A DNA stretch of 64,000 nucleotides from Gordonia sp049847105 (lineage in GTDB: Bacteria > Actinomycetota > Actinomycetes > Mycobacteriales > Mycobacteriaceae). A program made the position numbers and the translations under genes. Location: assembly GCF_049847105.1 (NCBI RefSeq), contig NZ_JBNCNS010000004.1:1-64000 (forward strand), given 5' to 3'. A model generated the notes under the pieces. It was not told where the DNA came from. It ran no database searches and saw only the letters and a program-made list of their open reading frames with translations. Each line of letters starts with the position of its first letter. Positions within the stretch are counted from its first letter, which is position 1. This document shows, piece after piece, positions 24,641-33,179 of this stretch.

Positions 24641-24879
24641 GTTCTCGAGATCATCGGAAAGCCGGGAACGCCGGCGTCACCGAAATCGCCGAAGAACTGG
24701 GCATACGCAAGTCGACGGCGTCGTGGGACAGAGCTGCTCGATTGCATGGAGTCGGACGCCGAGCTGAACCCGCGCACGTGACTGCGGATGGGGCAGCGTC
24801 CGTGAGGGATTGGAGCTTTGACGTCGTCTGCTGCGGCCGGGATGAGGCGGCGACCCGGATCCGGCGGCTGAGCATCTGA
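24641..24879 (+). pseudogene. Remnant of a helix-turn-helix regulator (IclR-like)
   Basis: The 321-base gap between the carrier protein and cinA contains VLEIIGK in one frame and, after loss of one base near 24660, AGNAGVTEIAEELGIRKSTAS in the next, which together read like the N-terminal helix-turn-helix of an IclR-type regulator. The rest of the frame, to TGA at 24877, has no recognisable effector domain. No start codon or ribosome binding site is preserved. Nothing else was seen in 24610-24930 apart from the cinA -10-like TAGGCT (24918-24923). Confidence 0.4.
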
Positions 24880-24930
24880 CCCGCGGTGCTGTGGCGGCCC
24901 GCCGGCCACCGTCGCAGTAGGCTCGGTCCC

Positions 24931-26250
24931 GTGAGTGTTCGCGCAGGAATACTGGTGACGGGAACCGAGGTCCTGACGGGCCGCGTGACGGATCTGAACG
25001 GACCGTGGGTGTCGACCCGGTTGCTGGCGCTGGGCGTCGACGTCGCACACATCACGGTCTGCGGCGATCGCCCCGACGACCTGGCCGCCCAATTGCGTTT
25101 CCTCGCGGACCAAGAGGTCGATCTCATCGTCACCACCGGCGGACTCGGACCGACCGCCGATGATCTCACCGTCGCGACGGTCGCCGACTTCTGCGGACTC
25201 GAACTGGCCCTCGACATCGAACTCGAGGCCCACATCGCCGACATCATCCGCCGCTGGCAGCGTCGCCCCGCCGGCGAGGCGACGTCCGGACCCACCCGCG
25301 CCGGAATTCGCAAGCAAGCCCTGGTACCCGAAGGCGCACAATCGATCCCGCCGACCGGCACCGCCCCCGGGGTCGCGATCGCCGGCAGCGGCGCCCGGCC
25401 GGCGATCCTGGTACTTCCCGGTCCGCCGCGGGAGTTACAGGCGATGTGGCCCGATGCGCTGCAGACGGCACCGATGACCGCGGCGCTGTCCGCACGGACC
25501 GAGTCGCGACAGGAGACGATCCGCGCCTACGGACTGTCCGAAGCCGAGCTCGCCGAGTCCCTGCGGGCCGCCAACGACCAGATCTCCGGATTCGACGGAC
25601 TCGAGATCACCACCTGCCTGCGTCAGGGCGAGGTCGAGATGGTCACCCGTTTTGCGGCCGATCATGCGCCCGCCTACGCCGAGATGGCAGAGCTGATCAG
25701 GAACGCCCACTCACGACAGATCTTCTCGACCGACGGCACGACGATCGACGATCAGGTGGCGACCGCACTCGCCGGCCGCCGGATTGCGACCGCGGAATCC
25801 TGCACGGGCGGCATGATCGCGGCACGGCTCACCGATCGGTCCGGGTCGTCGGCGTATGTGGTCGGCGGAGTGGTGTCGTATGCGAACGAGGCAAAGACCG
25901 GTCTCCTCGACGTCCCGGCCGCACTGATCGCCGAGCACGGTGCCGTCAGCGAACCGGTCGCCTCGGCGATGGCCGAGGGCGCACTGCGCCGCCTCGACGT
26001 CGACACGGCGGTGTCGACGACCGGCGTTGCCGGCCCGGGCGGCGGAACCGAACTCAAGCCGGTCGGCATGGTCTGCTTCGGCGTCGCGATCTCCGGACAA
26101 CCCACCATGACCGTCACCCGGCGGTTCCCGGGCGATCGTGCGTCGGTCCGTGCGCTCGCCACCACTGCGGCAATGCACCTGATCGCGGACGGTGTGGCCG
26201 GGAGTAAGAAGGGCGAGCAGCCCGCGCCCGACGACACCCGCGGAACATGA
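24931..26250 (+). CDS. cinA: CinA family protein (nicotinamide-nucleotide amidase/competence-damage inducible)
   Basis: A 439-residue two-domain protein: N-terminal MoCF-biosynthesis-like domain (ILVTGTEVLTGRVTDLNGPW, VTTGGLGPTADDLT, LPGPPRELQAMW) and C-terminal CinA domain with AESCTGGMIAARLTDRSGSS and GVAGPGGGTELKPVGMVCFG, which in other bacteria deamidates NMN to NaMN. GTG start seven bases after TAGGCT, without ribosome binding site. It ends nine bases before the TetR gene, so both may be co-transcribed. Confidence 0.93.
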   Translation: MSVRAGILVTGTEVLTGRVTDLNGPWVSTRLLALGVDVAHITVCGDRPDDLAAQLRFLADQEVDLIVTTGGLGPTADDLTVATVADFCGLELALDIELEAHIADIIRRWQRRPAGEATSGPTRAGIRKQALVPEGAQSIPPTGTAPGVAIAGSGARPAILVLPGPPRELQAMWPDALQTAPMTAALSARTESRQETIRAYGLSEAELAESLRAANDQISGFDGLEITTCLRQGEVEMVTRFAADHAPAYAEMAELIRNAHSRQIFSTDGTTIDDQVATALAGRRIATAESCTGGMIAARLTDRSGSSAYVVGGVVSYANEAKTGLLDVPAALIAEHGAVSEPVASAMAEGALRRLDVDTAVSTTGVAGPGGGTELKPVGMVCFGVAISGQPTMTVTRRFPGDRASVRALATTAAMHLIADGVAGSKKGEQPAPDDTRGT

Positions 26251-26259
26251 GGCATCATC

Positions 26260-26916
26260 ATGTTCGTGGTGGCATCGCGGAGTGACCAGACGGCACGGAC
26301 CCAGGAGCGGTTGCTGGTGACGGCCGAGCGACTGTTCGCGCTGCATGGGATCGCGTCCGTGTCGAGTCGACAGATCAGCAAGGCCGCCGGGCAGGGAAAC
26401 AACTACGCGGTCGGGCATCACTTCGGTGACAAGACAGGTCTGATCCGAGCCATCCTCGAGACGCACAACGCCCGGATCGACGTGATCCGGGGCGAACGAC
26501 TCGGCGATCTCGGGGAGGCCGCCGACGTTCGTGACTGGATCGAATGCCTGATCCGCCCCGAGATCGAACACCTCGTCAGTTTGGGCGCCACGTCGTATTA
26601 CGCACGGTTCTGCGCCCACATGGCGGCCGATCCGCAGACCGGGTCTCTGCTGTACGAGTCCGTCGCCGTGTCGCACCCGCTCACGGAGGTGATGACAGGG
26701 TTCTACCGGGTCCTTCCGACGATTCCCAAGCGCGTCATGGATGCGCGGGTGAGCATGTCCCAGAACATGATCATCCACTCGTTGGCCGACATCGAGCGAT
26801 CGATCGAGGAGTCGCCCACGGAAGCAGCGAGCGTCGCCGACAGGTGGTCTGACCACTGCGATCTCCTGATCGATGGAGCCGTCGGCCTCTGGCTCGCGCC
26901 GACGAAGAATCCCTGA
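26260..26916 (+). CDS. TetR-family transcriptional regulator
   Basis: A 218-residue regulator with N-terminal HTH (TAERLFALHGIASVSSRQISKAAGQGNNYAVGHHFGDKTGLIRAI, about residues 20-65) and a divergent ligand domain with a YYARFCAHMAADP segment. GNNYAVGHHF replaces the usual GxSxGxLYxHF, a pattern also seen in actinobacterial regulators of lipid genes. It is followed by the shared palindrome (26987-26998) and the cholesterol-oxidase gene, which it may control. Confidence 0.88.
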   Translation: MFVVASRSDQTARTQERLLVTAERLFALHGIASVSSRQISKAAGQGNNYAVGHHFGDKTGLIRAILETHNARIDVIRGERLGDLGEAADVRDWIECLIRPEIEHLVSLGATSYYARFCAHMAADPQTGSLLYESVAVSHPLTEVMTGFYRVLPTIPKRVMDARVSMSQNMIIHSLADIERSIEESPTEAASVADRWSDHCDLLIDGAVGLWLAPTKNP

Positions 26917-26943
26917 CGACTCACTCACCGGGCTCGTTCGGGT

Positions 26944-26998
26944 TGTGAACCGAGTCACAGTATCGGCTCAAAGCCTTTTATATCTCAGTCACATGACT
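26944..26998 (+). promoter_or_regulatory. CRP/GlxR-like site and AGTCA-CA-TGACT palindrome before the cholesterol-oxidase gene
   Basis: TGTGA-ACCGAG-TCACA (26944-26959) is a perfect match to the CRP/GlxR consensus. AGTCA-CA-TGACT (26987-26998) follows, 41 bases centre to centre; the same pair precedes the orphan carrier-protein gene. The 369-base gap 26917-27285 also holds a 21-codon frame starting at GTG 27056 behind GGAGGGGGG, possibly a leader peptide, and an overlapping 42-codon frame from ATG 26994; neither resembles a known protein. Nothing else was seen in the gap. Confidence 0.55.
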
Positions 26999-27285
26999 GA
27001 TCATGATTCGGGTTGGTCGTCGCTGACTGCCGGTCGCGGAGGGGGGAACATCACCGTGCCGAGCGAGATCAACAGACGATCGGCCGAGACGAATCCGCAT
27101 GGGGGTCACAAGCGGTCCTGATGCCGAACGCGGCTCGTGGATGGCCGGGATCGCCACGGGGAACGTCGAACAGCCTTTGGCACACCTCAGGCGTGGACCC
27201 GTCGCCCGCCACCACACGCGGTGGAACGGCACCTGCAATCTGTCCGCATGACGTCAGATCCTGGCGCGATCAAGGAGTTTCACCG

Positions 27286-28869
27286 ATGACTGTGACCCGA
27301 CGTTCGTTTCTCACCGGCGCAGCCGTGGCCGGTGCTGCGAGCCTTCTCCCTGCCACGGCCACCGCGGCCCCCGGCGCCGGTCGCGGCGTTCGGCTGACCC
27401 GGGAGAATCATCGGGCGATCGTCGTGGGGTCGGGATTCGGTGGCGGGGTCACCGCCCTGCGACTCACCGAGGCGGGTGTTCCGGTCCTGATGCTCGAACG
27501 CGGAAAACGATGGCCAACGGGCCCCAACTCGAACACCTTTCCGCTGGCGACCGCCCCGGACAAGCGTTTCCTGTGGCACAAGTCGACCGGCCAGATCCTC
27601 GGCACGAAGTTCGAATTCGAGCCCTATCTGGGTCTCGTCGATGCGGTCGTCGGAGACAACATGACGGCGCTGGCCCCGGCAGGCCTCGGCGGTGGATCGC
27701 TGGTCTACCAGGGGATGACGCTGCAGCCCGCCGAGCACGTGTTCAACGAGTACCTGCCCGAACAACTCGACTGGCAGACTCTGAACCGGGTGTACTACCC
27801 GCGGGTGGCCCGAATGCTGCAGATCGAGACGGCGCCCGACGCCCTGATCCGTAGCAAGAACTATCTCGCCGCACGTGTGTTCGCCCGGAACGCGCGCCGC
27901 GCGGGCCTTCCCGTTTCCAAGATCCCGATGCCGATCGATTGGAATTACGCACTCGCCGAGCTCCACGGGAAGATGAAGCCGTCCTACACCAACGGCGCCG
28001 GTGCCATGGGGGTGAACAACGGCGGCAAGCACAGCGTGGACGTCACCTACATCAAGGCGGCGGAGGCCACCGGGCTACTGACAATCGAGACGATGCATGA
28101 GGTCACCGACGTCGCTCGCGCGGCGAACGGCCACTGGCAGGTCCACGTCGACCGCACGGATCTCACCGGCAAGGTGCTCGAACGGAAGATCCTCACCACC
28201 CCGACCCTGGTCATGGCCGCGGGCAGCGTGCACACCACCCGACTGCTCGTGCGAGCTGCCGCCAACGGCGGTATCCCCGATCTGCCCGACGCCGTCGGAC
28301 GCGGATGGGGCACGAATGCCGACCGGATCTACGTGTGGAACAGCCCTACTGACGCCTTCGGTACCGAGCAGGGCGGGCCGGTGGTTTACGGCTCGCTGAA
28401 CTGGAAGAACGCGAGCACGGCACACACGGTCATCCAGGCAGCCATCCCGCCGATGCCCATCGACGCACACAGCACCATGATGGTCGGCTACGGCGTCAGC
28501 CGGGATCGCGGACATTTCGCCTTCGACTCGGGGCGCGGCGATGCCTTCCTGAAGTGGCCGAAGAACGGCGATTCCAAAATCCACCTCAACAGCATCGAAC
28601 CCACCGCCAAACGCATCGCCGGGCCGACCGGACGACTCATCGATACCAACGCCGTGGTCAACAGCACGTGGCACAGCCTGGGCGGTGCGTGCATGGGATC
28701 TGTCTGCGATCTCGACGGCCGGGTGCACGGCCAGCGTGGCCTGTACGTCATCGACGGCGCGCTGCTGCCCGGTACCGCGGCCGCCTGCAACCCGTCGATG
28801 ACCATCGCGGCGCTCGCCGAGCGCGCCCTCGACAACATCGTCGCCAAGGACGTCGGGACGACCATCTGA
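27286..28869 (+). CDS. Tat-exported GMC oxidoreductase, cholesterol-oxidase type
   Basis: A 527-residue protein. N-terminus has a twin-arginine signal (TRRSFLTGAAVAGAASLLPA, cleavage near ATA/AP). The FAD motif VVGSGFGGGVTALRL (about residues 46-60), GLGGGSLVYQGM, YTNGAGAMGVNNGGKHSVD and the C-terminal WHSLGGACMG with GLYVIDGALLPGTAAACNPSMTI align with class I cholesterol oxidases of Streptomyces and Brevibacterium; the His in WHSLGG corresponds to the catalytic His447. It would oxidise 3-beta-hydroxysterols outside the membrane. GGAG eight bases before the ATG fixes the start. A related sterol or steroid substrate is possible. Confidence 0.85.
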   Translation: MTVTRRSFLTGAAVAGAASLLPATATAAPGAGRGVRLTRENHRAIVVGSGFGGGVTALRLTEAGVPVLMLERGKRWPTGPNSNTFPLATAPDKRFLWHKSTGQILGTKFEFEPYLGLVDAVVGDNMTALAPAGLGGGSLVYQGMTLQPAEHVFNEYLPEQLDWQTLNRVYYPRVARMLQIETAPDALIRSKNYLAARVFARNARRAGLPVSKIPMPIDWNYALAELHGKMKPSYTNGAGAMGVNNGGKHSVDVTYIKAAEATGLLTIETMHEVTDVARAANGHWQVHVDRTDLTGKVLERKILTTPTLVMAAGSVHTTRLLVRAAANGGIPDLPDAVGRGWGTNADRIYVWNSPTDAFGTEQGGPVVYGSLNWKNASTAHTVIQAAIPPMPIDAHSTMMVGYGVSRDRGHFAFDSGRGDAFLKWPKNGDSKIHLNSIEPTAKRIAGPTGRLIDTNAVVNSTWHSLGGACMGSVCDLDGRVHGQRGLYVIDGALLPGTAAACNPSMTIAALAERALDNIVAKDVGTTI

Positions 28870-28887
28870 TCGGGATCGGGCGAAAGG

Positions 28888-28919
28888 GGAAGGGCGGGAA
28901 TCACACCTCCGCCCCTTCC
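28888..28919 (+). terminator. Hairpin after cholesterol-oxidase gene
   Basis: GGAAGGGCGG and CCGCCCCTTCC can pair with one bulge around an eleven-base loop, 18 bases after the stop codon. No U-tract; probable terminator that insulates the helR promoter region. Confidence 0.55.
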
Positions 28920-28936
28920 AACTTATAGCGCGGCCC

Positions 28937-28955
28937 CGGGCTTGCCGCAAGGGCG
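28937..28955 (+). promoter_or_regulatory. Rifamycin-associated element (RAE)-like palindrome
   Basis: The core CTTGC-C-GCAAG (28941-28951) with flanking GGG on the left matches most of the known 19-base RAE (GGGGCTTGCGGCAAGCCCC); the right flank GGCG is degenerate. It lies about 170 bases before the helR start. RAEs precede rifamycin-inducible resistance genes in actinomycetes, helR among them. Confidence 0.6.
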
Positions 28956-29122
28956 GGGGTGCCGGGCACAATGGTTACCTCCCCACCGCCGGGGAGATGG
29001 ACCACCGCCGCAGCGGGAGCAGCCGTCACCGTTGACGGCGTCGAGATGTGCACGCGCATAGGGCAATCGCCACCCGACACTTCCCCGACCGGCGGCCTCA
29101 CCGACCTCCGGAGTCGCCACAC

Positions 29123-31276
29123 ATGCCGCCCAGCACCACCAGTGCGTTCGACCTGACCCGTCACCCTGCCAAAGCCAACCCGACGCTCATCGCCGACGAC
29201 GAGCGGCACTTCGCCGCGATGGCCCGCCGCCTGGAGCAATCCATCGCCGACCTGTCCGCACGCCTCGACGTCCTGCGTCGGGCACCCGGAGGTCACGGGC
29301 GCCAGGCGTTGGACCGCGACCTCGAGGTGCACCAACTCGGCAAGCGGTTGCGGACACTGCGTCGTTACAGCCTGGACCTCTGCCTCGGCCGGGTGATCAT
29401 CGATGGTGACGAGCCCCAGTACATCGGCCGGATCGGCCTGACCGACGCGACCGGCCGTCAACTGCTCATCGACTGGCGCACGCCCGCCGCGGCACCGTTC
29501 TTCGCCGCGACCCACGCCGACCCGATGGATGTGGTGAGCCGGCGACGATACCGGTGGGCGCACGGCCGGATCAGCGACTACTGGGACGAGGTGTTCTCCA
29601 CCGAAGGTCTCGACGGTCATGTCGTCCTCGACGACGACTCGGCATTCATCGCAGGTCTCGGCGCGAGCCGGTCACCGCGGATGCGTGACGTCCTCGGCAC
29701 GATCGCCGCAGACCAGGACGCCATCATCCGCGCGAGTTCACGTGGTGCACTCGTCGTCGACGGCGGCCCAGGGACCGGGAAGACCGTCGTCGCGCTGCAC
29801 CGTGCGGCCTACCTCCTCTACGCGGATCCGCGTTTCGCCGGCAACCGGGGAGGCGTGCTCGTGGTCGGACCCCACGAGCCCTATCTCGCCTATGTCGCGG
29901 ATGTGCTCCCTGGCCTCGGCGAGGAGAGTGTGCAGACCTGCACCCTGCGTGATCTGTTACCCGAGGGTATGTCGGCGTCGGATGAGACGGATCGTGAGGT
30001 TGCCCGCCTCAAGGCGTCGGTGGATATGATCGCGGCAATCGGACCTGCTGTCCGGTTCTACGAGGAGCCGCCCACCGATCCCCTTCTGGTCGAGACCCCG
30101 TGGTCCGAGGTCTGGGTCACCACCGCCGACTGGGCCGAGGCGTTCGGGGCCCCCGAGCCGGGCACTCCGCACAACGAGGGCCGCGACGAGGTGTGGGAGT
30201 CGCTGGTCTCGATCATCCTCGACAAGCACAGCGGCGGCGGCGTGCCCAAGGCGCGACTGCGTAAGTCGTTGGCGCAGCACGATGAACTCGTCACGGCCTT
30301 CAACCGATCCTGGCCGATGCTCGAAGCGGCCGATCTCGTCGGGGACCTGTGGTCGGTTCCAGCCTATCTGCGCATGTGCGCTCCCCAGCTGTCCCCCGGC
30401 GAGGTCCGGACGCTCCAGCGCCGGATTCCGAACGCGTGGACGGTGTCGGATCTGCCTCTCCTGGACGCGGCGCGCCTGCGTCTCGGCGACGCGACCGCCT
30501 CGGTCCGTCGACGGCGGCGTGAGTCGGTGCTGGCCGCCGAGCGGGAGCGAATGGATCAGGTGGTGACCGATCTTCTCGACGCCCACACCCATGACGACGG
30601 CGAGGGGGTGATGCCGATGCTGCGCGGCGCGGACATGCGCAACAGCCTCGTGGATGACACCGCCTCTCCGACAATGGATACGGATGCACTCGCCGGCCCG
30701 TTCGCCCATCTCATCGTCGACGAGGCGCAGGAGCTGACCGACGCGGAATGGCAGATGCTGCTGTCCCGCTGCCCTTCTCGAAGTCTCACCGTGGTCGGTG
30801 ACCGCGCCCAGGCGCGGCACGGGTTCACCGAGAGCTGGCAGGAGCGGCTCGAACGGATCGGGGTCCGCGAGGTCACCATGGCATCCCTGTCGGTGAACTA
30901 TCGGACACCGGAGGAGGTCATGGCCGTGGCCGAACCGGCCATCCGCGCGGAGCTCCCCGACGCGAATGTGCCCACGTCCATCCGTCGCAGCGGCATCCCC
31001 GTCGTCGAAGGCCCCGCGGCCGAGCGCGACGCGATTCTCGATCGATGGCTGGCCGCACACGACGAGGGAACCGTCTGTGTCATTGGCGATCCCACGTTCG
31101 TCGAGCGTCCGCGGGTGCGGTCCCTCACACCCGAACATACGAAGGGGCTCGAGTTCGACCTGGTCGTCATCATCGATCCAGAGGGGTTCGGGAGCGGCAT
31201 CGAAGGTGCGGTCGATCGCTATGTCGCAATGACGCGGGCCACGCAGGAGTTGGTGATCCTGCGTGGCACGTCATGA
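29123..31276 (+). CDS. helR: RNA polymerase recycling motor ATPase HelR
   Basis: A 717-residue UvrD/HelD-like ATPase. N-terminal coiled-coil arm (ERHFAAMARRLEQSIADLSARLDVLRR, about 28-53), Walker A GGPGTGKT at 214-221, Walker B LIVDEAQELTDAEW near 530, VGDRAQARHG, and SVNYRTPEEV and ATQELVIL in the second motor domain. In actinobacteria HelR displaces rifamycin from RNA polymerase and releases stalled polymerase. ATG at 29123 has GGAG nine bases upstream; GTG at 29048 is the alternative. The RAE-like site upstream supports HelR rather than general HelD. Confidence 0.88.
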   Translation: MPPSTTSAFDLTRHPAKANPTLIADDERHFAAMARRLEQSIADLSARLDVLRRAPGGHGRQALDRDLEVHQLGKRLRTLRRYSLDLCLGRVIIDGDEPQYIGRIGLTDATGRQLLIDWRTPAAAPFFAATHADPMDVVSRRRYRWAHGRISDYWDEVFSTEGLDGHVVLDDDSAFIAGLGASRSPRMRDVLGTIAADQDAIIRASSRGALVVDGGPGTGKTVVALHRAAYLLYADPRFAGNRGGVLVVGPHEPYLAYVADVLPGLGEESVQTCTLRDLLPEGMSASDETDREVARLKASVDMIAAIGPAVRFYEEPPTDPLLVETPWSEVWVTTADWAEAFGAPEPGTPHNEGRDEVWESLVSIILDKHSGGGVPKARLRKSLAQHDELVTAFNRSWPMLEAADLVGDLWSVPAYLRMCAPQLSPGEVRTLQRRIPNAWTVSDLPLLDAARLRLGDATASVRRRRRESVLAAERERMDQVVTDLLDAHTHDDGEGVMPMLRGADMRNSLVDDTASPTMDTDALAGPFAHLIVDEAQELTDAEWQMLLSRCPSRSLTVVGDRAQARHGFTESWQERLERIGVREVTMASLSVNYRTPEEVMAVAEPAIRAELPDANVPTSIRRSGIPVVEGPAAERDAILDRWLAAHDEGTVCVIGDPTFVERPRVRSLTPEHTKGLEFDLVVIIDPEGFGSGIEGAVDRYVAMTRATQELVILRGTS

Positions 31277-31316
31277 ACGACCGGACGCGCGCTGGCCACG
31301 TGAACCAGGTCGACAG

Positions 31317-33062
31317 CTACTGAACCAGGTCGAGGTCGTCGGGTGTGAGGATTTCGACTGTGATTCCGTCGTGTACGAGTCGGGTGAAGCGCAGGGGTCC
31401 GCCGTATCGGTAGTCGGGTGGGGCCACTTCTTTTGGGCGCGTGGGGGTGTCACCTGAGAGTCCGTGGTTTCGCAGGTGGTGTCGGAGGGTGTCGGCGATG
31501 TGGTTGCGCCGGTTGATGCGTGGTGGGTTGGGTGGTCCGGTGCCGTTGGTGTTGCGGGTCCAGGCGGGGCGGCCGGCGTCGGGTCCGTCGGCGACGATGT
31601 GGGTGGTGAATTGTCCGGGTTTGTGTCCGACCATGCGGTTGTGGGTGGGACAGGCGGCGGCGAGGGCGTCGATGTCGGTGCGGCCGCCTTCGGCCCAGTC
31701 TTGTTCGGCGTGGTGGATGTCGGTGTGGCTGAACGGCATGTCGCAGTCGGGGTGGGTGCAGTGGGCGCCGTCGCGGGCGAAGAGCGCGAATCGTTGGGCT
31801 TGGTTGGCGAATCGTTTCGCGGTGCCCAGGTGCAGGATTTCGCGGGTGTGGTCGGCGAACACGGCCAGGTGTAGGTCGGCGTGGGCGGCGAGTTCGACGA
31901 TGTCGGCGATGGGCAGGGAGGCGCCGGTGGTGGTGTGGCCGAGGCCGGCCCGTTCGCGCAGTTCCTGTTCGGTGATCGCGATGATCAGGTGTGGGGGTAG
32001 TCCGCGGTGGCTGGCGCCGAGTCCACCGCTTGTCAGGATGTAGTCGAGCAGGGCGCGTAACGCGTCGTGGTTGCGTTGTTCGGGGGTGCGCGAATCGCGG
32101 GTGACGGCGGCGGCGAGGGCGTCGGGGTCGGCGTGGTCGCGTTGTCCGGTGGGTGATTGCTTGTCGTCGGGGTTGTTCATGCCGGGTGCGGCCCAGGCGG
32201 CGAGGACGACGTCGAACATGGCGCGGGTGGTCGGGTCCAGGGTGGCGGTCAGGCGGCTGAGCTGTTGGGCGTCTTGTTTGCTCAGTAGTAGGCGGCGTTG
32301 CCGGGCGCGGTCACGCTGGTCGGTCACGGTGCCGTCGGGGTCGAGGTGGCCCAGGATGCGGGCGCCGAGGTCGGTCAGTGTTTTCGGGGAGAAGTCGCGA
32401 GCGAAGTAGGCCAGACTGGCCTCGGCCGCCTCCACCAGATCGGGTGCCACCGCGGCCGGGATGCGTGCCATGGTGTTCACGATGGTTTGGACGTGGTCGG
32501 GTCCGATCGCACCTTCGGCCAGCGCGGCGGCGGTCTGCGGGTGGCGTGGTGCCAGTAATTCGCCGTGTAGGTTGTACATCTGCGAGACCGCGGCCATCTG
32601 TTCTTTGCGGTGGCGCAGGTCGCCGATGCGCAGCTTTTCGGCCATGAAGTTGTGCAGTGAGCGGTAGCCGGCGGTGGTGTGGGCGTCGCGGTCGCAGACA
32701 TCCATGACTCGGCGGTGTCCGATCGAACTCATCCGCCGGGCGGCGCGTTCGTGTTCGGCGGCCACCGCCACCAGATCGGCGGGCGAGGCGCTGGTGGTGT
32801 CGACGCCGGCGATGCGGTCGAGCAGGTGATGGAACTCGCGGTAGAGCTCCACCACATTCTCACCGGCGGGCAGATCCCCGACCGAAGCCGCGGCGGCCGT
32901 GGCCAATTCGGCCTGTCGGTCTAGTAGTTCGTCATGACTGCGCGGATGATGTTGCTGAAACATGCCCTGCGGCAACCACTGGCCGGCCACCGCCGCCACA
33001 TCCACGTCCTCGCCACCGTCATCGTCATCGATGGCCACATGATCAGGGTCGGACTCGCTCAT
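31317..33062 (-). CDS. DUF222 and HNH endonuclease domain protein (13E12 repeat family)
   Basis: A 581-residue protein: acidic N-terminus, DUF222 (about residues 60-400, with HRRVMDVCDRDAHTTAGYRSLHNFMAEK) and a C-terminal HNH motif (RDGAHCTHPDCDMPFSHTDIHHAEQDWAEGG ... ACPTHN, with the usual two zinc-type Cys). Function unknown, probably a DNA nuclease; copies are multiplied in mycobacteria and Gordonia. ATG at 33062 has a run of G eight bases upstream. A perfect SOS box lies 27 bases before the start. Codon use favours GCG/GTG patterns unlike its neighbours, hinting at a mobile history. Confidence 0.88.
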   Translation of the reverse strand: MSESDPDHVAIDDDDGGEDVDVAAVAGQWLPQGMFQQHHPRSHDELLDRQAELATAAAASVGDLPAGENVVELYREFHHLLDRIAGVDTTSASPADLVAVAAEHERAARRMSSIGHRRVMDVCDRDAHTTAGYRSLHNFMAEKLRIGDLRHRKEQMAAVSQMYNLHGELLAPRHPQTAAALAEGAIGPDHVQTIVNTMARIPAAVAPDLVEAAEASLAYFARDFSPKTLTDLGARILGHLDPDGTVTDQRDRARQRRLLLSKQDAQQLSRLTATLDPTTRAMFDVVLAAWAAPGMNNPDDKQSPTGQRDHADPDALAAAVTRDSRTPEQRNHDALRALLDYILTSGGLGASHRGLPPHLIIAITEQELRERAGLGHTTTGASLPIADIVELAAHADLHLAVFADHTREILHLGTAKRFANQAQRFALFARDGAHCTHPDCDMPFSHTDIHHAEQDWAEGGRTDIDALAAACPTHNRMVGHKPGQFTTHIVADGPDAGRPAWTRNTNGTGPPNPPRINRRNHIADTLRHHLRNHGLSGDTPTRPKEVAPPDYRYGGPLRFTRLVHDGITVEILTPDDLDLVQ

Positions 33063-33088
33063 GTGGCGGACCCCCCGATCCAATTAGT

Positions 33089-33104
33089 TCGAACGTATGT
33101 TCGA
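33089..33104 (-). promoter_or_regulatory. LexA SOS box
   Basis: TCGAAC-GTAT-GTTCGA is a perfect match to the mycobacterial SOS box TCGAAC-N4-GTTCGA; the outer T/A pair extends the symmetry to 18 bases. It is 27 bases upstream of the DUF222/HNH start. LexA-controlled 13E12 genes are known in Mycobacterium tuberculosis. Confidence 0.85.
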
Positions 33105-33179
33105 AGTCTAACAGGATTCGAGGCGCCCGCGCAAGAGCTTCAGTCAGTCAATGTTCACGCGCCGCATGCCCCCACCCGG

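Noticed and set aside
27056..27121. 21-codon frame behind GGAGGGGGG as a separate gene
   Set aside because: Could be a leader peptide of the cholesterol-oxidase transcript, but nothing in the peptide supports a function; noted only with the gap.
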